This document shows, piece by piece, positions 17,475-26,516 of a stretch of 64,000 nucleotides of DNA. The notes beneath the pieces are model-generated. The model was not told the DNA's origin. It made no database searches and worked only from the letters and a program-made list of their open reading frames with translations. The stretch is from DATJHM01 sp035493895 (lineage in GTDB: Bacteria > Chloroflexota > Ktedonobacteria > Ktedonobacterales > Ktedonobacteraceae), in NCBI GenBank assembly GCA_035493895.1, contig DATJHM010000313.1:12648-76647 (forward strand). Direction: 5' to 3'. The position numbers and the translations under genes are program-made. Position 1 is the first letter of the stretch. Each line of letters begins with the position of its first letter.

Positions 17475-18248
17475 TTGTCCACTCACCCATCTCACCGCCA
17501 TTCGCAGCATCCCTATCGCAGTCGGCTTGATTGGGGTTGGCGAGGCGTTCAGCAAGCAGTAACCAGAGGAAATATAGTTGTCATCGTCGATACGCTGAGT
17601 TTTTCTACAGCAACCGTAACGGCTGTTCATCAGGGAGGGATTATCTATCCTTGCACCTCGCAAACAGAAGCGGGCGTCCTCGCTCAACAGGTAGGAGGTG
17701 AGTTGGCGGTTAAGAGAGAGGAGGTTCCTGTGAAAGGGCACTTTTCGCTCTCACCTGGGACCTTTCTTGCGCTGGAGACTGGCAGCAAGGTCGTTTTAGC
17801 ATCTCCCAATGGAGCGACCTGTTGTAGCTATGGGAAACATGCCCCCTTTCTTCTTGTGGGAACGCTTGTCAACGCGAGAGCAGTAGCAATGGCTCTTTCC
17901 AGGCTGCTTGAGCGGAACCCTGATCTCAGCGTGACCGTGATCGCTTGCGGAGAACGCTGGCGTATCCCCTCAGAAGACGGCCCCCTACGAGTTGCAGTGG
18001 AAGACTATCTGGGGGCAGGAGCGATTTTTTCGTACCTGAACTACGATAAATCTCCTGAAGCACGAGTTTGTCAGGGGGCATTTACAGAGGCATGTAATCA
18101 TCTGGAAGAACTGCTCTGGGATTGCGCATCGGGCCGCGAACTACGTGAAAGGGGATTTGAAGGAGATGTTCTGCATGCTGCGCGTTTGAATGCTTATGAG
18201 ACCGTGCCTTTTCTGCAAGATGGCCATCTTGATTCCTTTTCGGGTTGA
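17475..18248 (+). CDS. 2-phosphosulfolactate phosphatase (ComB) family protein
   Basis: ComB hydrolyses 2-phosphosulfolactate in coenzyme M synthesis; bacterial homologues occur widely without the pathway. This 257-residue protein has the family segments VVIVDTLSFSTATVTAV, ASPNGATCC, VIACGERW, EDYLGAGAIFSYL, CASGRELRERGF and AARLNAYETVPFL. The start is TTG at 17475: AAAGGAG stands 7 bases upstream, while the ATG at 17430 has no ribosome site and would add 15 poorly conserved residues. No other coenzyme M genes are nearby, so the natural substrate is uncertain. Confidence 0.82.
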   Translation: MSTHPSHRHSQHPYRSRLDWGWRGVQQAVTRGNIVVIVDTLSFSTATVTAVHQGGIIYPCTSQTEAGVLAQQVGGELAVKREEVPVKGHFSLSPGTFLALETGSKVVLASPNGATCCSYGKHAPFLLVGTLVNARAVAMALSRLLERNPDLSVTVIACGERWRIPSEDGPLRVAVEDYLGAGAIFSYLNYDKSPEARVCQGAFTEACNHLEELLWDCASGRELRERGFEGDVLHAARLNAYETVPFLQDGHLDSFSG

Positions 18249-18314
18249 CTACCTCGCGAGCTTATTGTGCGCGCCTCTTTCCTGCTATTTCTCAACGATT
18301 ACTTACATTGGCGA

Positions 18315-19247
18315 TTAGAAGGCCGCGCCGATAAGGTCGTGAATATCCGCAACGCCCTCACGTTGCATAAACGCTTCAAGGCCCTCGACAATCTCGACGG
18401 CGGCACGCGGATTGGCAAAAGTGACGGAACCAACCTGGATCGCGGAAGCACCGGCCAGCAGAAATTCCAGAGCATCATTGGTACTGGCAATACCGCCAAC
18501 GCCGATGATAGGGATTGTGGGCTGTGTGTTGCGCAGTTCGTGAGCCAGTTCATAGACATAACGGAGAGCAAGGGGCTTGAGTGCGGGACCAGAAAAGCCG
18601 CTACGTGGTGGAGAGAAATGGGGGCGGCGCGTTACAGTGTCGACACCGAGCGCGGGCAGGGTTTGAATAAGCGAGATAGCGTTTGCCCCCGCTTCGATGG
18701 CTGTGCGAGCACTCACCAGCAGATCGTGTTTGCCTGGAGAGAGCTTCACGATGAGCGGCAGGGTTGTAGCATAGCGCACAGCCGTGACGATCTCGGCGAG
18801 TAGAGACGGCTCATCCTCCCAGGAAGTACGGGCATCGGCTGAGAGTGCACTCAATTCGATGCCCGCAATACCCTCGATCTCTTCCAAACGTTGCGCAAGG
18901 TCGGCCAGCTCGTCCAGCTCATTACCCATGATATTGACGATCACTGGCGTCTGCCAGTTTGCCCAGACCGGTGCATATTTTTTGCGTACGACCTGTAATC
19001 CGGGATTGGGTCCGTCCAGCGTGTAAAGCAAACCGGCAGCGGTCTCTACTACGCGCTTCGCGGCCTGAGGAGAACGAGCATGCAGCGTGATCCCTTTGCT
19101 GATGACGCCTCCGAGCCGTGGCACCTCGCCCAGCTTCGCATATTCGACGCCAAAACCGAATGTGCCAGAAGCGGTCAGGACAGGATTTTTCAGCAAAAGG
19201 CCATTCTTCTGGCGAGGAGCCAGCTCGATTTGCAAGTTTGCATCCAT
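18315..19247 (-). CDS. PyrD-like (dihydroorotate dehydrogenase family) flavoprotein with altered active site
   Basis: Last gene of the pyr cluster. The 310-residue protein follows class 1B dihydroorotate dehydrogenase along its length: LKNPVLTASGTFGFGVEYA, the FMN/substrate lysine in VISKGIT, VKLSPG, SGFSGPALKPLALR, IIGVGGI and AGASAIQVG. The catalytic loop is not there: the family motif N-x-SCPN is replaced by ELSALSADART, with no cysteine. The orotate-contacting asparagines are also changed: LNAIGLQNPG reads LYTLDGPNPG and INT reads IQT. No pyrK gene, the usual class 1B partner, is adjacent. The ATG at 19247 has GGAG 9 bases upstream. It is either a divergent enzyme or a protein with a different role; a second dihydroorotate dehydrogenase elsewhere would be expected. 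Confidence 0.8.
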   Translation of the reverse strand: MDANLQIELAPRQKNGLLLKNPVLTASGTFGFGVEYAKLGEVPRLGGVISKGITLHARSPQAAKRVVETAAGLLYTLDGPNPGLQVVRKKYAPVWANWQTPVIVNIMGNELDELADLAQRLEEIEGIAGIELSALSADARTSWEDEPSLLAEIVTAVRYATTLPLIVKLSPGKHDLLVSARTAIEAGANAISLIQTLPALGVDTVTRRPHFSPPRSGFSGPALKPLALRYVYELAHELRNTQPTIPIIGVGGIASTNDALEFLLAGASAIQVGSVTFANPRAAVEIVEGLEAFMQREGVADIHDLIGAAF

Positions 19248-19398
19248 CCGGACGTTCTCCATACGGTTTCAGTTTGAGAATAGGCCAACCTCGGCATGAG
19301 ACAAAGCTCATTTCCCGAACTTTACTTGGTTTACCGATGTTTCAAGTATATAGCTGTTTCTAGCGACAACAGAGGTTTCAGAGACCAACGCCCTTTTG

Positions 19399-20229
19399 CT
19401 ACCCGTCAAGGGATTGAAATATGCGATCCCGCAGGCGGCGGGCCTCTCTTGCCGCCTCTTCGGCAAATTCGTCGCCATCGCCAGCATATAAGATGCCACG
19501 AGAGACAGAGATAATCGCATTTCCTCCGTTGGCATCTACACCAGCACGCACGGACGCCGCAAGATCGCCTCCCTGAGCGCCAACACCAGGGATGAGAATG
19601 AACATATCGGGGCAGAGAGCACGCAGGCGCGCCAGCTCTTCAGGATAGGTGGCACCTACGACCAGACCACAGTTGCCTTCGGTATTCCAGGCCTGGATCT
19701 TCTGCGCCACTACCTCGTAGAGCGGGCGAACGTCCCCATCGATCTGCACAGGCAGGTCCTGAAAGTCGCGCGCCCCGGGATTAGACGTGCGGCAGAGCAG
19801 GATCACGCCTTTGTCGCGATAGGCGAGAAAAGGCCTGATACTATCATACCCCAGATAGGGATTGACGGTCGCCGCGTCAAAATTATACACGTCAAAGACC
19901 GTCGCCGCGTAATTGCGAGCAGTGTTGCCGATATCGCCACGCTTCCCATCATAGATCACCGGAATATCTGCCGGAATAACCTTCACCACTTCGTGGAGCG
20001 CCTGCATGCCTGCTTCTCCCAGCACCTCAAAAAAGGCACTATTCGGCTTAAAAGCACAGACATAGGGCGCGGTTGCCTCGATAATGCGATGGCAAAAACT
20101 GACGACCGAAGACAGCTCGGGCTCGCCAATGTAAGCGGGCGGGAAGCGGCTTGGCTCCGGGTCCAGACCGACGCATAACAGGCTGTTATTCTTGCGAGAA
20201 GCCGCAGCTAATTTCTCAACAAATTTCAC
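19399..20229 (-). CDS. pyrF: Orotidine 5'-phosphate decarboxylase, type 2
   Basis: Decarboxylates OMP to UMP, the last step of de novo pyrimidine synthesis. The 276-residue TIM barrel has LLCVGLDPEPSRFP near the start, FKPNSAFFE, the catalytic DGKRGDIGNTA at about residue 94-104 (Asp-Lys-Asp charge network), PYLGYDS, and the phosphate-binding GVGAQGGD. The length and the RGDIGNT variant fit the longer type 2 subfamily. The start is GTG at 20229, preceded by GAAGG at 8 bases. It lies 18 bases after pyrE, in the same operon. Confidence 0.95.
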   Translation of the reverse strand: MKFVEKLAAASRKNNSLLCVGLDPEPSRFPPAYIGEPELSSVVSFCHRIIEATAPYVCAFKPNSAFFEVLGEAGMQALHEVVKVIPADIPVIYDGKRGDIGNTARNYAATVFDVYNFDAATVNPYLGYDSIRPFLAYRDKGVILLCRTSNPGARDFQDLPVQIDGDVRPLYEVVAQKIQAWNTEGNCGLVVGATYPEELARLRALCPDMFILIPGVGAQGGDLAASVRAGVDANGGNAIISVSRGILYAGDGDEFAEEAAREARRLRDRIFQSLDG

Positions 20230-20247
20230 GAAATTTACCTTCTTTGT

Positions 20248-20907
20248 CTACGACAGACTCCCCTGTCTGGCGAGAAACGCTTTACCTTTGCCCAGAGCCG
20301 TGTTGATCGGCACCTGTTGTTGACAGAAGGGACACTCCTCAGGAGCGTACGTTTGCAGATTGACGTGAATCAACGTCTGCAAAGGCACATTGCCAATGTC
20401 CGCGGGCTGCACATTGCCACGATTACAGAGTGCACTGACCCCCACGACGTTGCCGCCAAGCTGGCGAACGGCCTCAATCACCTGACGCACTGAACCGCCA
20501 GTCGTCAGAATATCCTCTACAATCAGGATATTCTTGCCTGGAATATAGGCGTCATAACCACGACGAAAAACGAAGGTCTTCTCTGGCCCATCGCCCTCTT
20601 TCTCGGCATAGACAGCCAGCGTTTCGCCAGTGGTACGGCGGGCATTGAGAAAATGCCCAACCCACTGCGATAGAATAATCCCGCCCAGCATAGGCCCTAC
20701 CACCACGTCGATCTCCTCGGCAGTGTAGGGCTGTGCCATGAAACGGCAAAGTTGCGAAATCATGTCGGTATGGACATAAAGTGCATCTTTATTAATATAG
20801 ACCGAGCTGTGGCGGCCGGAAGTGTAGACAAAATGGCTATCACTGACGACCGCGCTCGCCTCGGCAAAAAGCTGCATAATCTGCGGATCATTTTGCGGTG
20901 TTGACAT
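20248..20907 (-). CDS. pyrE: Orotate phosphoribosyltransferase
   Basis: Joins orotate and PRPP to give OMP. The 219-residue protein carries TSGRHSSVYINKDAL at the N-terminus, the GPMLGGIILS region, and the PRPP-binding ILIVEDILTTGGSV. An extended C-terminus with CPFCQQQVPINTALGKG contains a C-x2-C pair not needed for the core reaction. The ATG at 20907 is one base after the carB stop (TAAG ATG), which indicates coupled translation; a longer upstream frame overlaps carB and is rejected. Third catalytic gene of the operon by position, directly before pyrF. Confidence 0.95.
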   Translation of the reverse strand: MSTPQNDPQIMQLFAEASAVVSDSHFVYTSGRHSSVYINKDALYVHTDMISQLCRFMAQPYTAEEIDVVVGPMLGGIILSQWVGHFLNARRTTGETLAVYAEKEGDGPEKTFVFRRGYDAYIPGKNILIVEDILTTGGSVRQVIEAVRQLGGNVVGVSALCNRGNVQPADIGNVPLQTLIHVNLQTYAPEECPFCQQQVPINTALGKGKAFLARQGSLS

Positions 20908-20908
20908 C

Positions 20909-23900
20909 TTAATACTCGTTCCAGGATTTGATCGGGACAGTGGCAAGATCTTTCTGCACAATCGCCCTGGTAAACAGGCGCGCCTGTTTGATTTTCGTGA
21001 TCAGAGGGATGTTGAAATCAATGGCAAAGCGACGGAGCGCATAATCGTCGTCAACTTCCTTCTGACTATACCGATCGACGACATTGATGGCAAGGTCAAT
21101 CTTGTGATCGCGGAAGTAGGAGAGCACATTCGGCGTACGTTGCTCATGCATTTTATAGAGCATCGTGGCCTCGATATCGTGCGCATGCAAAAAGGCTGCA
21201 GTCTTCTCAGTGGCGTAGAGCGGCACGCCCAACGTCGCCAGCAAGCGGGCGCTCTCCAGGAAATTGGCCTTTTTATCGTCGCCACCCAGGCTGATAAAAA
21301 TGCCCTTCTGCGGAATATGCCCGCCCGTGGCAATGATCGCCTTGAGATACGCCTCTTCCAGATCCTCACCGAAGCAGGCAACCTCACCAGTCGAAGCCAT
21401 CTCGACGCTCAGAATAGGATCGGCTCCCGAGAGACGTGAGAAGGAGAATTGCGGTGCTTTGACCGTCGTAAAGTTCAGCGCTGGCATCGCTACGAACTGC
21501 ACTTCCGGCTGGAACAGGGCATCGACAAACAGTTCGATGAAGTTGACGCCAGTAACCTTGGAGATGAAAGGAAACGTGCGCGAGGCGCGCAGATTGACCT
21601 CAATCACATAGACCTGATTGTCTTTGGCGAGGAACTGAATGTTGAAGGGTCCAGTGATCTCCAGGGCGCGAGCGATAGCATAGCCGACCTCTTTAATCTT
21701 CCCCTGCGTCTCCTCATTCAGCGTCTGAGGAGGGAGAACGATCGTCGCGTCACCGGAGTGGACGCCCGCGTTCTCGATATGCTCAGAGATGACAAAAGCT
21801 TTCACCTCGCCATGCTGCGCGACCGCATCCAGTTCGATCTCCTTGACCTTCTGGAAGAACTTGGTCACCGTCACAGGATGCTCAGGCGAGACAGCCGCAG
21901 CCTCCCTCGTGTAGCGGACCAATTCGGCCTCAGTGTTGCAGACGTTCATCGCATTGCCGGAGAGCACGTACGAAGGGCGCACGAGAACCGGATAGCTCAC
22001 ACGCTCCGCAAAACGGATCGCCTCTTCGGTCGTGCTGAACACATCCCAGGCGGGCTGATGAATACCGAGCGTATCCAGCAGGTGCGAGAATTTGCCACGA
22101 TCCTCAGCGCGGTCAATGTTCGCGACATCTGTACCGAGAATGGGAATACCGTAGCCATGTAGCGCACGAGCGCGATTGTTTGGCGTCTGGCCGCCAACCG
22201 AGACAATCGTCCCGTACGGCTGCTCAAAGTCGCAGATATCGGCAATGCGCTCAAACGTCAGTTCCTCGAAGTAGAGACGATCGGAGGTATCGTAATCGGT
22301 CGAGACCGTTTCAGGATTACAATTGATCACAATCGAGCGCTTGTTATATTTCTTGAGCGCTTCTACCGTACTGACGGAAGTCCAGTCAAACTCCACCGAA
22401 GAGCCGATGCGATAGGGACCGGAGCCGAGCACCACCACGCCATCGGTTCCCAGAGGCTCCACATCGTTATGCTGACCATTATACGTAAGATACAAATAAT
22501 TGGTATCCGAAGGGAATTCGCCAGCCAGCGTATCGATCTGGAAGATTGAGGGCACAATTCCCAGTTCTTTGCGGAGCGTGCGAACTTCCAGGCCACTTTT
22601 ATCAACCAGTTGACCGATGCGCTTATCAGACATCCCGATCTGTTTGCAGGCAGTCAGTGTGCGAAGAGAGAGATCCTTCTCATCTCGCAACAGGCGCTCC
22701 GTATTCACAATATGCTGAATGCGCAGCAAGAACCAGGGATCGATGCCGGTTACTTCCGAAATCTCTTCCACACTCATCCCGTTACGCAAAGCGAGCGCCA
22801 GAGCGAACATACGTTTGGGGGTAGGAGTGTAAAGATATTGCGCAATAATCTCCTCAGTGCTCCCCTCGTTCGCAAAAGCCTTCTCGGAAGTCGCGCCCTC
22901 AAAGTCGAGATCGAGCATGCGAATGGCCTTCTGGAACGCCTCCTCGAACGTGCGCCCGATACCCATCACCTCACCCACCGACTTCATGCCCGTTCCGATC
23001 GTCTTATCGACACCCTTAAACTTCTCGAGATCCCAGCGCGGAATCTTCACGACCAGATAGTCCAGGCTGGGCTCGAAGCAGGCCTGGGTTACGCCGGTCA
23101 CGCGGTTTGTCAGTTCGGTCAGGCTATAGCCAAGAGCTAATTTCGCCGCGACATAGGCCAGAGGATAGCCGGTGGCTTTACTCGCCAGAGCAGAACTGCG
23201 TGAGAGGCGCGCATTCACTTCAATTACATAGAACGCGGAAGATTTCGGATCGAGCGCGTACTGGACATTACATTCGCCGACAATACCCAGGCTACGTACA
23301 ATCGTAATCGATGCGCTACGCAGCATATGATACTCTGTATTGGTCAACGTCTGACTGGGAGCCAGCACAACCGACTCGCCGGTATGAATGCCCAGCGGGT
23401 CCATATTTTCCATATTACAGACCGTGATACAGTTATCGAAGCTATCGCGGACCACCTCATACTCTACTTCTTTGTAGTGATGTAGATACTGCTCAATCAG
23501 CACTTGAGGAGCGAAGGCCAGCGCCCCATTGACGATATGTTCCAGTTCCTCAACGTTGCGTGCTATGCCAGAGCCCTGGCCGCCAAGGGCAAAACCAGCA
23601 CGAACCATCACCGGGAAACCGATCTCTTTGGCGATATTGAGAGCATCTGCCAGCGTCTCCGAGCTATGGCTCTGCGGAGTCGGAATGTGGATACCGTGCA
23701 AATGTTCAGCGAACTCCTGGCGATCCTCAGTCAAAATAATCGCAGAAATAGGCGTACCCAGCACCTGGACATTATATTTCTCAAGGACGCCCTGTTTGTG
23801 CAATTCGATACCACAATTGAGAGCCGTCTGGCCGCCGAATGAGAGAAGAATACCATCCGGTCGTTCTTTCTCGATCACCTTCTCGACAAAGAAGGCATTG

Positions 23901-24097
23901 ACGGGCAGAAAGTAGACCTGATCAGCCAGCAGCTTTGAGGTCTGAATAGTTGCAATATTTGGATTGACCAGGATCGTCGAAATCCCCTCTTCGCGCAATG
24001 CTTTGAGAGCCTGTGAGCCCGAATAATCGAACTCACCGGCCTGACCAATCTTCAGGGCCCCCGCCCCCAGAACCAAGACTTTGCGTAGCGTGTTCAC
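20909..24097 (-). CDS. carB: Carbamoyl-phosphate synthase large subunit, CAD-like
   Basis: Makes carbamoyl phosphate from bicarbonate, ammonia delivered by CarA, and two ATP. The 1062-residue protein has the two homologous ATP-grasp halves (GQAGEFDYSGSQALKALRE and GSSVEFDWTSVSTVEALKK), GGQTALNCG and GGQTPNNRA, and a C-terminal MGS-like regulatory domain (about 930-1062). The first half (LVNPNIATIQTSKLLADQVYFLP) is closer to the wording of the animal CAD synthetase than to that of Bacillus or E. coli CarB. The GTG at 24097, one base after the carA stop, is chosen as the start in line with the carB-pyrE junction; an ATG at 24130 overlapping carA is possible. Confidence 0.95.
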   Translation of the reverse strand: MNTLRKVLVLGAGALKIGQAGEFDYSGSQALKALREEGISTILVNPNIATIQTSKLLADQVYFLPVNAFFVEKVIEKERPDGILLSFGGQTALNCGIELHKQGVLEKYNVQVLGTPISAIILTEDRQEFAEHLHGIHIPTPQSHSSETLADALNIAKEIGFPVMVRAGFALGGQGSGIARNVEELEHIVNGALAFAPQVLIEQYLHHYKEVEYEVVRDSFDNCITVCNMENMDPLGIHTGESVVLAPSQTLTNTEYHMLRSASITIVRSLGIVGECNVQYALDPKSSAFYVIEVNARLSRSSALASKATGYPLAYVAAKLALGYSLTELTNRVTGVTQACFEPSLDYLVVKIPRWDLEKFKGVDKTIGTGMKSVGEVMGIGRTFEEAFQKAIRMLDLDFEGATSEKAFANEGSTEEIIAQYLYTPTPKRMFALALALRNGMSVEEISEVTGIDPWFLLRIQHIVNTERLLRDEKDLSLRTLTACKQIGMSDKRIGQLVDKSGLEVRTLRKELGIVPSIFQIDTLAGEFPSDTNYLYLTYNGQHNDVEPLGTDGVVVLGSGPYRIGSSVEFDWTSVSTVEALKKYNKRSIVINCNPETVSTDYDTSDRLYFEELTFERIADICDFEQPYGTIVSVGGQTPNNRARALHGYGIPILGTDVANIDRAEDRGKFSHLLDTLGIHQPAWDVFSTTEEAIRFAERVSYPVLVRPSYVLSGNAMNVCNTEAELVRYTREAAAVSPEHPVTVTKFFQKVKEIELDAVAQHGEVKAFVISEHIENAGVHSGDATIVLPPQTLNEETQGKIKEVGYAIARALEITGPFNIQFLAKDNQVYVIEVNLRASRTFPFISKVTGVNFIELFVDALFQPEVQFVAMPALNFTTVKAPQFSFSRLSGADPILSVEMASTGEVACFGEDLEEAYLKAIIATGGHIPQKGIFISLGGDDKKANFLESARLLATLGVPLYATEKTAAFLHAHDIEATMLYKMHEQRTPNVLSYFRDHKIDLAINVVDRYSQKEVDDDYALRRFAIDFNIPLITKIKQARLFTRAIVQKDLATVPIKSWNEY

Positions 24098-24098
24098 T

Positions 24099-25220
24099 TT
24101 AGCTTCTAACCTTTTCCAAGAAGTAGTCAAAAATCCACTCAGTATCTAACGGTCCCGGAGCAGCCTCGGGATGGAATTGCACCGAGAGGAAAGGATATTC
24201 TGTGTGGCGCATCCCCTCATTGCTGCCATCATTGAGATTGGTAAACCAGGGCTCAAAGCCTTCCGGTAATTTTCCCACCGCAAATCCGTGATTTTGCGTG
24301 GTGATATAGCAGCGTTTCGTGCCATGCAGGATACAGGGCTGATTCTGGCTACGATGACCAAACTTGAGGCGATAGGTCTCTCCCCCGGCAGCCAGGGTCA
24401 GCAATTGATGTCCCAGGCAGATCCCAAGCGTCGGGATTTTGCGCTCAAGGGCCGTGCGGATCGTCTGGATTGTTTTCTGCGGCATCTCGGGGTTGCCGGG
24501 TCCATTGGAGATCACAATGCCATCGAAAGAGAAATCACGAGAGGAAGAGAAGAGATCATAATTCCAGGGAACAGTGATCACCCGAACATTGCGTGCGCGC
24601 AGGCAGCGGGTAATATTATGTTTTGCGCCACAGTCGATCAGCACGATCGTCTTGTCGCCGCTCCCCTCCTGTTGCACATGATCCGTCGAGACATTCGCAA
24701 CCAGATTATCATTATTGGGATCATAGAAAGGAATATCCTGTTGGAAGACGATTTTCGCCAGCATCGTGCCATGTTTGCGAATGTGCTGAGTCAGCAAGCG
24801 TGTATCTTTTACTTCCAGAGCGGGAATATGAGAATGATGGAGCCAGTCGCCGAGATTCATAATACTTTGAGAGTGAGAAGGAGTATCAATATAATTAGAG
24901 ACAATAAGACCATTGATATGAATTTTATCATCTTCCCACCAGGAACGATCAGCGACCCCATAATTGCCCATAATCGGATACGTCATCACGAGAATTTGCC
25001 CGCTATACGAGGCATCCGTTAATGCTTCGGGATAGCCAACCATGCCAGTACTAAACACCACCTCACCGGCTGCCGCGCCCTCAAAGCCAAACGAACGACC
25101 TTCGAAACGCATGCCATCTTCAAGAACCAGGTAACCATAGGTGGCGGGTTCGCTGGTGGGAGCCGTCGTCTGTGAGCCAGCTATTTCAGCCAGCTCGTCC
25201 GGTAAGAGCGTATTATGCAT
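24099..25220 (-). CDS. carA: Carbamoyl-phosphate synthase small (glutaminase) subunit, CAD-like
   Basis: Class I glutamine amidotransferase that supplies ammonia to CarB. The 373-residue protein has the N-terminal small-subunit domain (LVLEDGMRFEGRSFGFEG, FSTGMVGYPEALTDASYSGQ) and a C-terminal GATase with nucleophile cysteine in LGICLGHQ near residue 267 and the His-Glu pair in VQFHPEAAPGP. The N-terminal wording, including TYPIMGNYG, again follows eukaryotic CAD. About 37 residues precede the first conserved segment. AAAGGA lies 7 bases before the ATG. An intercistronic hairpin separates it from pyrB. Confidence 0.95.
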   Translation of the reverse strand: MHNTLLPDELAEIAGSQTTAPTSEPATYGYLVLEDGMRFEGRSFGFEGAAAGEVVFSTGMVGYPEALTDASYSGQILVMTYPIMGNYGVADRSWWEDDKIHINGLIVSNYIDTPSHSQSIMNLGDWLHHSHIPALEVKDTRLLTQHIRKHGTMLAKIVFQQDIPFYDPNNDNLVANVSTDHVQQEGSGDKTIVLIDCGAKHNITRCLRARNVRVITVPWNYDLFSSSRDFSFDGIVISNGPGNPEMPQKTIQTIRTALERKIPTLGICLGHQLLTLAAGGETYRLKFGHRSQNQPCILHGTKRCYITTQNHGFAVGKLPEGFEPWFTNLNDGSNEGMRHTEYPFLSVQFHPEAAPGPLDTEWIFDYFLEKVRS

Positions 25221-25251
25221 TTTTTTATCCTTTGCTTCAATTTTATGGAGA

Positions 25252-25282
25252 GGGTGCTCAAGCTCATCATACCTGAGCACCC
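25252..25282. repeat. Intercistronic hairpin between pyrB and carA
   Basis: A perfect 9-bp stem, GGGTGCTCA / TGAGCACCC (25252-25260 with 25274-25282), loop of 13, without a T run. It could stabilise or process the operon transcript, or lower carA expression relative to pyrB. Confidence 0.55.
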
Positions 25283-25310
25283 ATGATAGACTCACAGTAT
25301 AAACACGTAA

Positions 25311-26303
25311 CTAGGCACGTCCAAGGATAAGTGCCAGCAACGCCATACGCACATACATCCCATTGCGGATTTGAGAGCGTAGATAGACCGCACGAGGGTC
25401 CGCATCAACGGAGGGATCAATCGTCCCAACGCGCGGAAGCGGATCCAGCAGGATCATATCTGGAGACGCATACTCTTTCAGCAATTGTGGCGTAACTATC
25501 ACCTGCTCGCGCATCAGGCCCTGATAATCATCCCCGGCAGCCAGACGTTCGCGCTGAATGCGGGTCCAATACCAGAAATTACATGTCTTCGGGATATCTT
25601 TTTCAGAAGATATCTCAATCAAGCGGATGCCGCGCTCCTCAAAAGCAGCGAGTTCGGCAGGCGCGAGGCGCAAGCGTTCGGAGGCAAGTAAATAGATGGT
25701 GTTCCCCCGAAACAGAGAGAGGCCACGTATCAGCGAGTGCAACGTACGGCTATTTGCCAGGTCGCCCGCAACCAGGCCAGTAAGATAATCGAGGCGGCCA
25801 AACTGCTCATACAAAGTAAAGAGATCGAGCAGCGTCTGCGTTGGATGCTCATTATTGCCATCGCCCGCGTTGATCACAGGGATAAACTCTGCCGCTTGCG
25901 CCGCTTGAAGCGCGGCCCCAGGCACGGAATGGCGTAGCACTAACGCATTTGAGTAGGCCTCAAAGACGCGAATAGTGTCCTCAAAGGATTCACCTTTTGA
26001 GACCGAAGAGACGATCTCCGGATTCTGAATTTCCAGCGTCTGCCCACCCAGGCGTTTCACTGCGGCTGCAAACGAGCCAAATGTGCGACTGGAAGGCTCA
26101 AAGAAGAGCAGAGCAACGACCAATCCCTCAAGGATATGCGATGGTTCATTATACAGCGCAAGCTGTTTCATCTGGCGTGCAAGAGAAAACACCGTATGCA
26201 GATCACTTGCAGAAAACTGATCGAGAGAAACGATATCCTTACCGTGAAAGTCCCCTTGAATATGTGCGACAGCATCATTCAAACGAGGTAGAACGTACTG
26301 CAT
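25311..26303 (-). CDS. pyrB: Aspartate carbamoyltransferase catalytic subunit
   Basis: Condenses carbamoyl phosphate and aspartate. The 330-residue protein has the carbamoyl-phosphate loop FFEPSSRTFGSF at about residues 68-79 (SSRTF where many homologues have STRTR), the KGESFEDT active-site loop, HPTQTLLDL, a WTRIQRERL segment, and LDPLPRVGTI near the C-terminus. GGAGG stands 5 bases before the ATG. It is the first gene of the pyr operon, downstream of a promoter and a terminator-bearing leader. Neither pyrI nor pyrC was seen in the cluster. Confidence 0.94.
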   Translation of the reverse strand: MQYVLPRLNDAVAHIQGDFHGKDIVSLDQFSASDLHTVFSLARQMKQLALYNEPSHILEGLVVALLFFEPSSRTFGSFAAAVKRLGGQTLEIQNPEIVSSVSKGESFEDTIRVFEAYSNALVLRHSVPGAALQAAQAAEFIPVINAGDGNNEHPTQTLLDLFTLYEQFGRLDYLTGLVAGDLANSRTLHSLIRGLSLFRGNTIYLLASERLRLAPAELAAFEERGIRLIEISSEKDIPKTCNFWYWTRIQRERLAAGDDYQGLMREQVIVTPQLLKEYASPDMILLDPLPRVGTIDPSVDADPRAVYLRSQIRNGMYVRMALLALILGRA

Positions 26304-26479
26304 AGATCCTCCAGAGCGCAGATTAGCGTGCTGCGCGTTAAATGCCGTTCTCGACAGGTTGACAGGTCATCCCTTACTCGCGCCTTGCTCAAGAAGAGTA
26401 GCAGGGAGAGCGTCAGAGAATGAGAGCGAGCTTCAGCTTCAAACATCTGCTAATGTAGTAATTACGGCCTGCCCATGTT

Positions 26480-26516
26480 AAAAAAAAACCTCACCCCCGA
26501 ATTCAATGGGGTGAGG
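26480..26516 (-). terminator. Intrinsic terminator in the pyr leader
   Basis: A perfect 9-bp stem, CCTCACCCC / GGGGTGAGG (26489-26497 with 26508-26516), loop of 10, followed on the minus strand by nine T (26480-26488). It is one of the strongest terminators in the window. Confidence 0.85.
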
